From positions 1,116,001-1,180,000 of the forward strand of contig JAVJPW010000006.1 of the NCBI GenBank assembly GCA_040217575.1: DNA of 64,000 bases, given 5' to 3'. The notes under the pieces were generated by a model. It searched no databases and was not told where the DNA came from. It saw only the letters and a program-made list of their open reading frames with translations. The translations under genes and the position numbers were made by a program. Numbering within the stretch: the first letter of the stretch is position 1; the number at the start of each line of letters is the position of its first letter. The DNA comes from Pacificispira sp040217575. Lineage in GTDB: Bacteria > Pseudomonadota > Alphaproteobacteria > UBA8366 > Aestuariispiraceae. Of the stretch, positions 35,360-43,842 are shown in pieces.

Positions 35360-36202
35360 ATGGAAACCCCTTGTATCATTTGCGTTGCGATAACGGGAAG
35401 CGTCCCGAAGAAATCGGACAACCCGGCGGTGCCGATCACGATCGATGAACAGGTGGAAAGTACGCATGAAGCCTTCGAGGCGGGGGCCAGTATCGTGCAT
35501 TGTCATGTACGTCTGGAAGACGGCACGCCAACGGCGGACGCGGACAGATATGGGCGTTTGCTTGAGGGGGTGCGCAAGCACTGTCCGGGCATGATCGTGC
35601 AGCTTTCGACCGGTGGCCGGTCCGGCGCGGGCAGGGAACGCGGCGCGATGTTGCCGCACCGACCGGATATGGCGTCTCTGGCGGTTGGATCGAACAATTT
35701 TCCGACCCGCGTCTATGACAATCCGCCGGATCTGGTCGACTGGCTGGCGTCGGAAATGGTGACATACGACATCAAGCCGGAGGTGGAGGTGTTCGACCTG
35801 TCGCACCTGTTCAAGGCGGCGGAGATGCATCGGGCCGGTCAAATCCCGGATACGCCGTATGTGCAGTTCGTCATGGGGGTCAAAAACGCCATGCCGACGG
35901 ACAAGGCGGTATTCGACTTCTATGTGGAAACCGCCAAAAGACTGTTCGGGGACGATGTCGCGTGGTGCGCCGCCGGGATTGGGCGCAACCAGATTACCGT
36001 CAACGAATGGACCGTCGCGGCAGGCGGGCATGCGCGTACCGGCCTGGAGGACAATGTCCGCCTGGACAAGGATACCTTGGCGCCGTCCAATGCGGCGCTT
36101 GTCGCGCGTACCGCCCAGGTTTGCGAAAGATACGGACGACCTGTCGCGACATGGCGGCAGGCGCGGGAAATTCTGGGTCTTCCAGCCGTCGCCGTTAACT
36201 GA
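35360..36202 (+). CDS. Beta-keto acid cleavage enzyme (BKACE, DUF849)
   Basis: A 280-aa Zn-dependent enzyme of the 3-keto-5-aminohexanoate cleavage family, which condenses a beta-keto acid with acetyl-CoA and cleaves it to acetoacetate plus a CoA ester. His-x-His in IVHCHVRLEDG and Glu in TVNEWTVAAGG are the expected Zn ligands, and QLSTGGRSG is a substrate-loop block. ATG 35360 (METPCIIC) is chosen over 35327. It stands alone, so the substrate (carnitine, lysine or another beta-keto acid) cannot be assigned. Confidence 0.87.
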   Translation: METPCIICVAITGSVPKKSDNPAVPITIDEQVESTHEAFEAGASIVHCHVRLEDGTPTADADRYGRLLEGVRKHCPGMIVQLSTGGRSGAGRERGAMLPHRPDMASLAVGSNNFPTRVYDNPPDLVDWLASEMVTYDIKPEVEVFDLSHLFKAAEMHRAGQIPDTPYVQFVMGVKNAMPTDKAVFDFYVETAKRLFGDDVAWCAAGIGRNQITVNEWTVAAGGHARTGLEDNVRLDKDTLAPSNAALVARTAQVCERYGRPVATWRQAREILGLPAVAVN

Positions 36203-36299
36203 ACCCATCAGATTTCGGCCCTTTGCCTTGCAAACCACGAAGGATCGGTGAAACTGGACCGGTTGGGAACGAGGAACCGGGGATCGGAGGGGTGCGCGG

Positions 36300-36668
36300 A
36301 TGGCAAAAATCCTCCTGGTCGAAGACAATGAAATGAACCGTGAGATGCTCTCGCGGCGGCTGATGCGCCGTGGGTTCGAAGTGGCCGTCGCCGTGGACGG
36401 TCAGGTCGGTGTCGAAATGGCGGCAAGCGAACTGCCCGACCTTATCCTGATGGATATCAACCTGCCTGTAATGGATGGGTGGGATGCAACACGCACGATC
36501 AAGTCGAATGCGACAACGTCCCATATTCCGGTGATTGCACTGACGGCCAATGCCATGTCGAGCGACCGCACCAAGGCGCTGGAAAGCGGGTGTGACGAGT
36601 TTGAGACAAAGCCGGTCGAGTTCGCCCGGTTGATCGACAAGATCAATCAGTTCCTGCCAGAGCAATAG
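36300..36668 (+). CDS. Single-domain response regulator (CheY/DivK-like)
   Basis: A 122-aa receiver domain only: acidic pair in LLVEDNEMN, phospho-acceptor Asp52 in LILMDINLPVMDG, conserved Thr in ALTANAM and Lys in ETKPVEF. No output domain. GGAGGGG precedes the ATG. It is followed after 4 bp by a second receiver gene and then by a convergent hybrid kinase, so the three likely form a phosphorelay. Confidence 0.92.
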   Translation: MAKILLVEDNEMNREMLSRRLMRRGFEVAVAVDGQVGVEMAASELPDLILMDINLPVMDGWDATRTIKSNATTSHIPVIALTANAMSSDRTKALESGCDEFETKPVEFARLIDKINQFLPEQ

Positions 36669-36672
36669 GACA

Positions 36673-37098
36673 ATGGGCGCGACGCCATCCAGGATCGACC
36701 CGATACATATCCTGGTCGTCGAAGATGACCCCGACACAAAGGAAATCATTTCGCGCGTTCTGCTTCGGCGCGGCTATCAGGTGACGATTGCGCCCGAAAT
36801 GGAAAGCGGTCTCAGCATCGTCACCCATGGCCATTTCAAGTGCGTCGTGTCGGATATCTTCATGAAGGGCATGGGCGGAATAGAAGGCATCCACAAGATC
36901 CGCACATTGTTTCCCGACATCAAGATTCTGGCAATTTCGGCCGGGTATTCGCAGATGTCTTCTGATGCGACCCTGCGCGCGGCAGAAAAGATCGGCGCCG
37001 ACATGGTTCTTCCGAAACCGTTCCAGATCAATGATCTGGCGGATGCGGTCGATGCCCTGATGGGGATCGAACGGGAAGGGGATAAAGCCGACGACTAG
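36673..37098 (+). CDS. Single-domain response regulator
   Basis: A 141-aa receiver domain: LVVEDDPDT, phospho-acceptor Asp61 in CVVSDIFMKGMGG, Ser/Thr position in AISAGYS and Lys in VLPKPFQI. The residue after the phospho-Asp and the KGMGG loop deviate from the LP-MDG consensus. The stop overlaps the 3' end of the hybrid kinase gene by 4 bp (37095-37098, convergent). Likely partner of that kinase. Confidence 0.9.
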   Translation: MGATPSRIDPIHILVVEDDPDTKEIISRVLLRRGYQVTIAPEMESGLSIVTHGHFKCVVSDIFMKGMGGIEGIHKIRTLFPDIKILAISAGYSQMSSDATLRAAEKIGADMVLPKPFQINDLADAVDALMGIEREGDKADD

Positions 37099-39494
37099 CC
37101 ATCCATCGGCGACAGCGACTGAAGACGTTCGACGATCGTTTCGATGTTCTCGGGGCTCTTGCTCAAGACAAGCTGGATACCGCCGTCAAGACGCTGCCAA
37201 TCCTCCGGCGTCAGATCCTTGGCTGTGACCGCCGCTATCGGTATGTCGCGCCATGCGATGTTGTTGCGAAGTCGGGTCAGCAGTTCGAACCCGTCCATTT
37301 CCGGCATCATCAAATCCAGAATGATCAGGTCCGGTTGCCGCAGCGATAGTCGGTCGAGCGCTTCGACGCCATTGCCGGCCTCGTCCACAATGTAGTGGCC
37401 GTCTTCCAGCGAATTTCGCAGCAGATGGCGCATAGCCTCCTCGTCTTCGACCAGAAGGACCCTTCTTGCGACCGGACAATGGGCACGCAACAGGTTGACC
37501 AGACGCGTTTGATCGATCGGCTTTTCAAGGTGGCCCACGGCCCCCATGGAAAAGCCGCGCGACGTTTCTTCTGTGATCGAAACCATGATGACGGGGATAC
37601 CGGTCAGCGCAGGGTCATCCTTCAGGGCCTGCAGGACCGCCCAGCCGTCCATGCCCGGCATCAGGATGTCCAGTGTGATGGCGTCGGGCCGTGCATGCTT
37701 TGCCATGGCCAGCCCGTCCGTTCCAGTTTCCGCAACTGAAACGTTGAAGCCGTTGGACCCAAGCCGCCGCGAAAGCAAGTCGCGAACCGCCGGATCATCG
37801 TCGATGACCAGAATGGTAGGACGCCCCGGACGTTTCGTACCGCCGGCTTCCGCAAGGCTGCCCACGGTCGCATCCGGCGCTGCATCCAGCACGGCCGGCA
37901 AAACCACTGTAAAACGCGACCCTTGCCCCACGACGCTTTCGGCGGTGACCGATCCGCCCAAAAGCTCGCAGAACCGTTTTGTAATTGAAAGGCCCAGACC
38001 CGTCCCACCGGACGTGCCTGCCATCGTGCCTTCGGCCTGGGTGAAGGAATCAAAAACAACGGCGAGGTCCGATTGTGAAATGCCAATACCGGTATCCACG
38101 ACATCGAACTGAATGACCGCTTCCTTGTCCATACCGCGCCGGGACGCCTGGATGGTAACGGTTCCGTCTTCGGTGAATTTCACGGCATTGCTCATCAGGT
38201 TGAACAGAATCTGCCGGATCTTGGTCAGGTCGCTTCGCATTTCGCCGACATCCGGCGGACATTCCGTCGTGATGCGATTGCCGTTTTTTTCTGCCAGCGG
38301 CTTCAGGCTGTCGGCGATATCGTCGATCATGTCCGGAATTGAGAAATTCTCGGTGAACAGCTCCATCTTGCCGGCTTCGATCTTTGACAGGTCAAGGACA
38401 CTGTTGATCAGCGACAGCAGATGCCGGCCGGACGCCTTGATCTTGGACAGATCGCCTATGGCCTCTTCGTCCCAACCTTCATCCTCTGCCGTTTCGGTCA
38501 GCAATTCCGCATATCCGATGACGGCGTTCAGCGGCGTGCGCAGCTCATGGCTCATGTTCGCCAGGAACTGGCTTTTGGCCCAGTTGGCCTGCTCGGCTGC
38601 GACCTTGGATTCTTCCAGTTGCTGTTCGAACCGCTTTCGGTCGTCGATATCGACGATGATGACGCCAATGGCAGAGATGTCCTCATCGGTCTCGAATATC
38701 GGGAATTTGTAGAACAGGGACGTGCGCGCGCGGCCCTTTGCCTGCGGGGCGGGATATTCCCGGATGCATGGGCGGCGGGTCTCCAAAACCTCGCGGTCTT
38801 GTTCCAGGTAGGGTTTGGTAACGTCGGGCGGGTAAAAGTCGCCAAGGGTGTGTCCGATTATCTGATCCGCCGGAAGGTCCAGGGTCTGTTCCACCAGACG
38901 GTTCACCAGCAGGAACCGGCCTTCGGTATCTTTCAGGTAGATATGGAAAGGCGAATTATCCATCAGTGCACGGATGCGCGCTTCACTGATTTCCAGCTTC
39001 TCGTAGAGCGCCTGGAGTTCGGCGGTACGTTCCTGGACCCGGATTTCCAGTTCTTCCTTGGCCTGGCGCAGTTCCTCTTCATTCCGTTTGCGCTGCGTGA
39101 TGTCTGCGGAAACGACGAATGTTCCACCATTCGCCAGCTTGTAATAGTCGATCCGGATCCAGCGCCCGTCGTTGCGCCGGACTTCGTTGGCTATGCTTCC
39201 TTCCTTGAAAAGCTTCACGCGGTGTTCGACCCAATCGCCAATGTTCTCCGCAGGGCCATCATAAAGGCCGCGTTCGCCCAGCGCGCGAAAGATTTCCTGA
39301 AAAGTGATCCCGGGCTTCAGGATATCTTCCACCAGTTTGAAGTACTGTGTGTAGGACTGATTGAAATAGACCAGCCGGTCCTGTGCGTCATAAACCGCAG
39401 CACCGTCCTGAATGCTGTCGATGACGCCGGTCAGGAAATCCGCGGTGCCTCCCGACACCATTTCTTCGAACAGCGAGTTGTCTTCCCGGTCCAT
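37095..39494 (-). CDS. Hybrid sensor histidine kinase with two PAS and two receiver domains
   Basis: A 799-aa soluble kinase without membrane segments. PAS 1 at about 20-135, a coiled coil at 135-170, PAS 2 at 170-290, HisKA with His316 in NMSHELRTPLNA, HATPase_c with N-box NLMSNAVKF and G-boxes DTGIGIS and GGTGLGLSI, then receiver 1 (Asp609) and receiver 2 (Asp727). The frame is open to 40052, but ATG 39494 starts the natural N-terminus. It faces two stand-alone receivers. The signal is probably cytoplasmic (redox or ligand through PAS), which is inference. Confidence 0.92.
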   Translation of the reverse strand: MDREDNSLFEEMVSGGTADFLTGVIDSIQDGAAVYDAQDRLVYFNQSYTQYFKLVEDILKPGITFQEIFRALGERGLYDGPAENIGDWVEHRVKLFKEGSIANEVRRNDGRWIRIDYYKLANGGTFVVSADITQRKRNEEELRQAKEELEIRVQERTAELQALYEKLEISEARIRALMDNSPFHIYLKDTEGRFLLVNRLVEQTLDLPADQIIGHTLGDFYPPDVTKPYLEQDREVLETRRPCIREYPAPQAKGRARTSLFYKFPIFETDEDISAIGVIIVDIDDRKRFEQQLEESKVAAEQANWAKSQFLANMSHELRTPLNAVIGYAELLTETAEDEGWDEEAIGDLSKIKASGRHLLSLINSVLDLSKIEAGKMELFTENFSIPDMIDDIADSLKPLAEKNGNRITTECPPDVGEMRSDLTKIRQILFNLMSNAVKFTEDGTVTIQASRRGMDKEAVIQFDVVDTGIGISQSDLAVVFDSFTQAEGTMAGTSGGTGLGLSITKRFCELLGGSVTAESVVGQGSRFTVVLPAVLDAAPDATVGSLAEAGGTKRPGRPTILVIDDDPAVRDLLSRRLGSNGFNVSVAETGTDGLAMAKHARPDAITLDILMPGMDGWAVLQALKDDPALTGIPVIMVSITEETSRGFSMGAVGHLEKPIDQTRLVNLLRAHCPVARRVLLVEDEEAMRHLLRNSLEDGHYIVDEAGNGVEALDRLSLRQPDLIILDLMMPEMDGFELLTRLRNNIAWRDIPIAAVTAKDLTPEDWQRLDGGIQLVLSKSPENIETIVERLQSLSPMDG

Positions 39495-39566
39495 CGAATC
39501 CTCCCCGCACCCGAAAGTCGCATTCGGCGCTTTTGGGGGAGAATAGCCTGCACGGTTGAAAGGCCC

Positions 39567-39624
39567 AAGCCCGTATCGACCAACCAGCCCGCCCGCCTGG
39601 GACGAGGGCCTTCGATACGGGTTT
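39567..39624. repeat. Long inverted repeat upstream of the hybrid kinase gene
   Basis: Arms AAGCCCGTATCGA (39567-39579) and TCGATACGGGTTT (39612-39624) are complementary at 12 of 13 positions (the odd pair is G.T), with a 32-nt spacer. It lies between the 4-TM protein gene (minus, stop at 39653) and the kinase start at 39494. It could end the first transcript or be an operator of the kinase gene. No T tract. Confidence 0.55.
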
Positions 39625-39652
39625 GAGACGTAAATATTCGGACCGGTCGAAA

Positions 39653-40036
39653 CTAGCTTCTTGCGGTCCCTCGCCACACGATGAACGCAAACAATGCCGT
39701 GTTCGCGATTGTCGCGAACGAGGCAACCGTAGCGAGCGGGTCCCCCGCCGTTACGTTCCCCCCGTAAATCAGGAACAGACCAATGACGAGGCAGATCAGG
39801 GCGGCATGGGCCACGACCGCGTGCAGTTTTGGCAGACCGCCTTCGCCCGCGCCGGGCCAAAGCTTGTAGATGACAGCATAGATGGTCATGCCGACCCATC
39901 CCAAGAGCATCAGATGAGCATGTGTGGGCATCTGACTGTGATCTTGCGTGGCGGCCATTACGATACCGAGCGTCATGCCGGTCAGGGCATAAAGGACGGA
40001 AGCGCGCACAAAGTGCGTCGACAGGTTTGCAAACAT
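39653..40036 (-). CDS. Small four-helix membrane protein with conserved His pairs
   Basis: A 127-aa protein with four predicted membrane helices. His residues are at helix borders: STHFVRAS, PTHAHLMLLGW and KLHAVVAHAAL. The HAH-LLGW block recalls haem-binding helices of haem-copper oxidase subunit I-like proteins, so it may bind haem b; that is inference. ATG 40036 with TTGGAGC upstream is preferred to a TTG at 40099 without SD. It stands alone between the kinase and the SDR genes. Confidence 0.72.
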   Translation of the reverse strand: MFANLSTHFVRASVLYALTGMTLGIVMAATQDHSQMPTHAHLMLLGWVGMTIYAVIYKLWPGAGEGGLPKLHAVVAHAALICLVIGLFLIYGGNVTAGDPLATVASFATIANTALFAFIVWRGTARS

Positions 40037-40156
40037 GTTGCCGAAGCTCCAATGAAGTTGAGAGGCGTGAGTATCGTCACGGTCCTCAAATTTCGGCAAC
40101 GAAGAAAAATTAATCGATCCGGATGGGAAAACTAACGTGCTTTCGGTTGCCCCTGA

Positions 40157-40864
40157 TCAGGACCGTCCCACGACCGGCAGCATCGCCCCATGGATGGCAC
40201 TTGCCTCATCCGACGACAGAAAGGCGATCACGGCGGCCATTTCATCCAGGGAAACCCATTTGAATCGATCAGCGTTCGGCATAGCCGTTCTGTTCTGTGG
40301 TGTGTCCAGGATGGACGGCAGGACGCAGTTCACATTGATCTCATGTTCCCGCAATTCCGCGGATGCGTTTTCGGTGATGCGCATGACGGCGGACTTTGCC
40401 GCACGATAGGGGGCCATTCCCGGAACGGCTGCGCCGACCGCATTGGCGCCGACGGTCACGATGCGGCCGGCCCTGCGTTCGATCATATGCCGGCTGACGG
40501 CACCCAGAACCGGAAGCAATGTTCCAACATTGACCCTGTGCATGTGTTCCCAACGCTCTGTGCCCGTATCGTGGGCAGGAGGTCCCATATCGAAACCACC
40601 GGCTGCCGCACACAGGATGTCGATTGCTCCGCACTCAGCCAGGACGTTCGCAATCGCAACATCGACCGCCGCCTCATCGGTCAGGTCGATGCCGACGGCA
40701 ACGCATTCGCCGGGCAACGTTGCCGCCAGCTCGTCAACCGCAGTCTGATCCCTTCCGAAAAGAATCACGCGGGCACCGTCCCGACTGAATCGGCGTGCCA
40801 GCGCGGAACCCAGGTTTCCGGCCGCGCCGGTGATCAACGCGCACTTTCCCTCAAACCCACCCAT
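40157..40864 (-). CDS. SDR oxidoreductase resembling dihydropteridine reductase (QDPR-like)
   Basis: A 235-aa short-chain dehydrogenase. Cofactor motif TGAAGNLG near the N-terminus and active-site YRAAK. The usual catalytic Ser, 13 residues before Tyr, is Ala. Two segments, ILCAAAGGF and VLPSILDTPQNRTAMPNAD, agree with my memory of mammalian dihydropteridine reductase (ILCVAGGW; VLPVTLDTPMNRKSMPEAD), which also lacks that Ser. The gene overlaps the phenylalanine hydroxylase stop by one base, so a role in regenerating the tetrahydropterin cofactor is likely. A generic SDR is the alternative. Confidence 0.8.
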   Translation of the reverse strand: MGGFEGKCALITGAAGNLGSALARRFSRDGARVILFGRDQTAVDELAATLPGECVAVGIDLTDEAAVDVAIANVLAECGAIDILCAAAGGFDMGPPAHDTGTERWEHMHRVNVGTLLPVLGAVSRHMIERRAGRIVTVGANAVGAAVPGMAPYRAAKSAVMRITENASAELREHEINVNCVLPSILDTPQNRTAMPNADRFKWVSLDEMAAVIAFLSSDEASAIHGAMLPVVGRS

Positions 40865-41757
40865 CAGACGGTTCCCTTTCGGTGGAAATATTCCAATGTG
40901 CCGCGCGTGACGAACTGGTCACCGGAAATCGTCTTGTCCGGTTCGATCGCGGGCAATGTCGCCAGCCGGTCGTACAGCGCTGAAAAGTCCTTGTAGCAAT
41001 CCTCCAGCAACTGGTCGAAGCTTTCGATCACGAAATAGGTCTGTTGGAAGTCGTCGATGATGTAGTTGGTGCGCATGATCCGTTCCAGGTCGAAGGTGAT
41101 CCGGTGCGGCGACGGATCTTCCAACGCGAAGACGCTTTCGGCGCTGGAGGACATGATGCCGGCCCCGAACAGTCGCAATCCGTCCGACGACCTGATCAGC
41201 CCGAACTCCACAGTGTACCAATAAAGCCGGGCCAGATTTTTCAGCATACCCCGTTCAGCGGCTTTCACGCCGCCTTCGCCGTAGGCTTGCATGAACCTGG
41301 CAAAAACAGGGTTCGCCAGAAGCGGCACATGTCCGAAAATGTCATGGAATATGTCCGGTTCTTCCAGGTAGTCCAATTCATGTTCAGGACGGATGAAGGC
41401 ACCGGCGGGAAACCGTCTGTTCGCCAGATGGTCAAAGAAGATTTCATCGGGAACAAGGTCGGTGACCGGTACGACACGCCAACCCGTCAGCGGTTCCAGG
41501 CGGTCGCTCAATCTGGCCATGTCAGGTATGCCGCCTTCCGACAGGCGAAGCGTATTCATCGCTTCCAGAAATTCCGGACAGGCGCGCCCTGGCAGCACAT
41601 CGCACATACGTGAAAACAGCCGATCCCAGCGGTCGTGCTCATCCGCAGAATAGGACTGCCAGTCCTGATCGATCGTGTAATCCTCATTGCGCGGCGCAAG
41701 CTTATAGCGGTTCTTTCCCGCGGCGCCGTTGATGTCGACTTTCGGTGCGGCACCCAT
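40864..41757 (-). CDS. phhA: Phenylalanine 4-monooxygenase
   Basis: A 297-aa tetrahydropterin-dependent aromatic amino acid hydroxylase that converts Phe to Tyr. The Fe triad His138, His143 (HDIFGH) and Glu184 (YWYTVE) falls at the same numbers as in the Chromobacterium enzyme. RPEHELDYLEEPD and the pterin-side LTGW block are present. No N-terminal ACT domain, as usual in bacteria. Its stop overlaps the SDR start (TGATG). No phhB (pterin carbinolamine dehydratase) lies nearby. Divergent from an Lrp-type regulator. Confidence 0.95.
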   Translation of the reverse strand: MGAAPKVDINGAAGKNRYKLAPRNEDYTIDQDWQSYSADEHDRWDRLFSRMCDVLPGRACPEFLEAMNTLRLSEGGIPDMARLSDRLEPLTGWRVVPVTDLVPDEIFFDHLANRRFPAGAFIRPEHELDYLEEPDIFHDIFGHVPLLANPVFARFMQAYGEGGVKAAERGMLKNLARLYWYTVEFGLIRSSDGLRLFGAGIMSSSAESVFALEDPSPHRITFDLERIMRTNYIIDDFQQTYFVIESFDQLLEDCYKDFSALYDRLATLPAIEPDKTISGDQFVTRGTLEYFHRKGTV

Positions 41758-41784
41758 TGGATACCTCCATCGGCATGATAGTCC

Positions 41785-41861
41785 AATGCGGTCAATATAA
41801 TTCAGAAACCATGGGAATGCGGTTCAATTGAGGTCACGCTTCTAGGAAAATTGCGATCAAT
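41785..41861. promoter_or_regulatory. Three direct repeats in the phhA/Lrp divergent promoter region
   Basis: AATGCGGTCAAT (41785-41796), AATGCGGTTCAAT (41816-41828) and ATTGCGATCAAT (41850-41861) are related copies at 31- and 34-bp steps, about three helical turns. Each has an ATTG/CAAT-like dyad. The layout fits a multimeric Lrp-family regulator binding one DNA face. The third copy ends 20 bp before the regulator ATG. The whole gap is 124 bp. Confidence 0.65.
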
Positions 41862-41881
41862 GTTTTAAAATATGGAAATAA

Positions 41882-42352
41882 ATGGTACATAATCCCATGC
41901 TCCATCGCGACGAACGAAAAATCCTGCGGGAACTTCAGCGTGACTGTACCCAGTCGGCCCGCGACCTGGCGGAAAAGCTGAACCTGTCGCCATCCACGGT
42001 CTGGCGCCGCATGAAAGAAATGGAGGAGGCCGGCATCATTTCCGGGCGCGTCGCATTGGCCGACCCGAAGAAGCTGGGTCTGGATGTCTGTCTTCTGATA
42101 CATGTGAACATTGCATCGCAGACGTCAGGGTCTCGTGAAGCGTTCGAGGTGTTCGTGAACAGTCACGAAAGCATCCTGCAATGCTATGCCGTCACTGGCG
42201 GATACGACTACATATTGGTCGTTCGGCTTGCGACCGTCGATGCGTTCGAAGATTTTCTGATGAACGAGGTATTGGCCCATCCCAGCGTCGCGAACACGCG
42301 CACGCAACTTGTGCTGCAGCAAATGAAAAATTCGACGGCGCTTCCGGTCTAG
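41882..42352 (+). CDS. Lrp/AsnC-family transcriptional regulator (phenylalanine catabolism)
   Basis: A 156-aa regulator with an N-terminal AsnC-type helix-turn-helix (RDLAEKLNLSPSTVWRRMKEM) and a C-terminal RAM/ACT-like ligand domain (ILQCYAVTGGYDYILVV). ATG 41882 has GGAAATAA upstream. Divergent from phhA with three repeats in between, so it most likely senses an aromatic amino acid and controls phhA and itself. That is inference from position. Confidence 0.9.
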   Translation: MVHNPMLHRDERKILRELQRDCTQSARDLAEKLNLSPSTVWRRMKEMEEAGIISGRVALADPKKLGLDVCLLIHVNIASQTSGSREAFEVFVNSHESILQCYAVTGGYDYILVVRLATVDAFEDFLMNEVLAHPSVANTRTQLVLQQMKNSTALPV

Positions 42353-42375
42353 GCCGTCCGTCCGCGCCGCCGCGG

Positions 42376-43842
42376 TCAGCTGGCCTGTTTTGCGACTTCC
42401 TTCTGGAAAACGCCCTGCAGATAGACTTCCGGACACGCGCGCAGAAGGTTTGCCTCCGCCTCTGACCCGACGTCGCGGATCTGAACCCAGATCCGGCGGC
42501 CGGTCTGAAGGGAGATCGTCTCCTGGAATGCCTTGATGGTCGAACGTGGGGACGCGCCGAACACGGAAAAGGGAAGTGTCACCGTTTCCAGTCCGATCGC
42601 GTGCTTTGCGACTTCCTGAACCATCGAATGTTTGGTCAACTCGACACCATCCAGCATCAGATGCGGCATCTGGATGGTTCGTTCGCTGATAGTCCGGAAC
42701 TCCGGATCACTTGCCGGCGGGAAATCCAGCACTTCAATGACAATGGCGTCCAGCTTGCTCTGGTTGGCGGAGATGTCGATCAGCGGCAGCATGCGCGCCT
42801 GTATCGCCAGAATTGGGGTTGGAGCGTCTTCTTCTCCGGCTCGGGATTTCGCCCGGTCCAGTCGCGAAAGGATCAGCCCCTGGGCGAAAGACCGCTGGCT
42901 GTCCGTGGGTTGCTGGGGCCAAGGAATGTCGTTCGGAAACGACAGACGGACGAAACGCCGGTGGCGGTCGCTGGCACGCAAGACATCTTCTTCGGTGAAT
43001 TCATCGTCCTCAAAGGCGATCGTCATAAGCTGATTGATCAGGCCCATGAATTCTTCGGTCGACAGATCGTCTTCGGTTTCTTCCGGCTGGGCGGGTTTGA
43101 CGCTGGTGACCCCCAGAAATTCCTTGATCGAATTGACCTTCTCGTCTTCCCCCATGTCGGTGTTGTGCAGGTCGACGGATATGGACGTTGTCTTGATATC
43201 GGAACCCAGGGCCTTATCCAGTCGCTTCTTCACGGCGTTTGGTTCGAATTCGGTTCCATGTACGACAGATACCGCATTGACGCCCGTGCGGAAGGAACAG
43301 CCCTTGCCCTGGCTGTGGATGGACATGACTTTTGCCATCTCTTCCGCAGCCTTTTCGACCCGCTTTCCAGTCTTAGCGCCATTCTGGTCGGCCACCGAAA
43401 AATGCGAGAAGGTGAGCTGGTCGTAATTGTCCCGGCGTATTTCATATTCCATTCCAACAATCACGTCGGACAGGTCATGGGTGCCTTCGTCATCCTTGAA
43501 CAGATCCATCGGGTCGTCGGGATCCACCACCGTGCAGGTGATGCGTGTAAACAAATGCTTGGTGCCTTCACGAAAGGCGCGCATCTCGCCGTGAACCGGA
43601 ACGCTATGCCCTTCGGACGCCAAAAGCTCTAGGTCGGTGGAGAGAGAGCCGCCGTCGCAGGTCAGCGCAAATAGCGCCTCACTGACAATAAGATAGTCGT
43701 CGGAACTGATTAGTTTGTGGAAGTCCATACCGTTCACGCGCTCCGGCGACCGCCCCAGGGCCCGCATGATATGCCCCTCATTACGGATAACCTTGGCACT
43801 TTCGTTAACTTCCAGAACGAACTCCAGTTCCTCGTCTATCAT
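42376..43842 (-). CDS. Unrecognised 488-aa protein with PAS-like N-terminus
   Basis: Not assigned to a family with confidence. Residues about 1-115 resemble a PAS sensor (LEFVLEVNESAKVIRNEG, then GRSPERVNGMDFHKLI). An acidic linker lies near 255-290. The last 150 residues, from PILAIQARMLPL to CPEVYLQGVF, recall the C-terminal half of an EAL fold without catalytic residues (LQG near the end where EAL proteins have QGY). This is a weak resemblance. No signal peptide or membrane helix. Divergent from the 274-aa paralogue gene across 279 bp. Confidence 0.75.
   Translation of the reverse strand: MIDEELEFVLEVNESAKVIRNEGHIMRALGRSPERVNGMDFHKLISSDDYLIVSEALFALTCDGGSLSTDLELLASEGHSVPVHGEMRAFREGTKHLFTRITCTVVDPDDPMDLFKDDEGTHDLSDVIVGMEYEIRRDNYDQLTFSHFSVADQNGAKTGKRVEKAAEEMAKVMSIHSQGKGCSFRTGVNAVSVVHGTEFEPNAVKKRLDKALGSDIKTTSISVDLHNTDMGEDEKVNSIKEFLGVTSVKPAQPEETEDDLSTEEFMGLINQLMTIAFEDDEFTEEDVLRASDRHRRFVRLSFPNDIPWPQQPTDSQRSFAQGLILSRLDRAKSRAGEEDAPTPILAIQARMLPLIDISANQSKLDAIVIEVLDFPPASDPEFRTISERTIQMPHLMLDGVELTKHSMVQEVAKHAIGLETVTLPFSVFGASPRSTIKAFQETISLQTGRRIWVQIRDVGSEAEANLLRACPEVYLQGVFQKEVAKQAS

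Noticed and set aside
39495..40052. N-terminal extension of the hybrid kinase
   Set aside because: Open frame upstream of ATG 39494 overlaps the 4-TM membrane protein gene and is Arg/Cys/His-rich, unlike protein.
42601..43632. Plus-strand open frame of 343 codons
   Set aside because: Antisense to the 488-aa unknown protein. The minus-strand frame has more protein-like composition and runs the full length.
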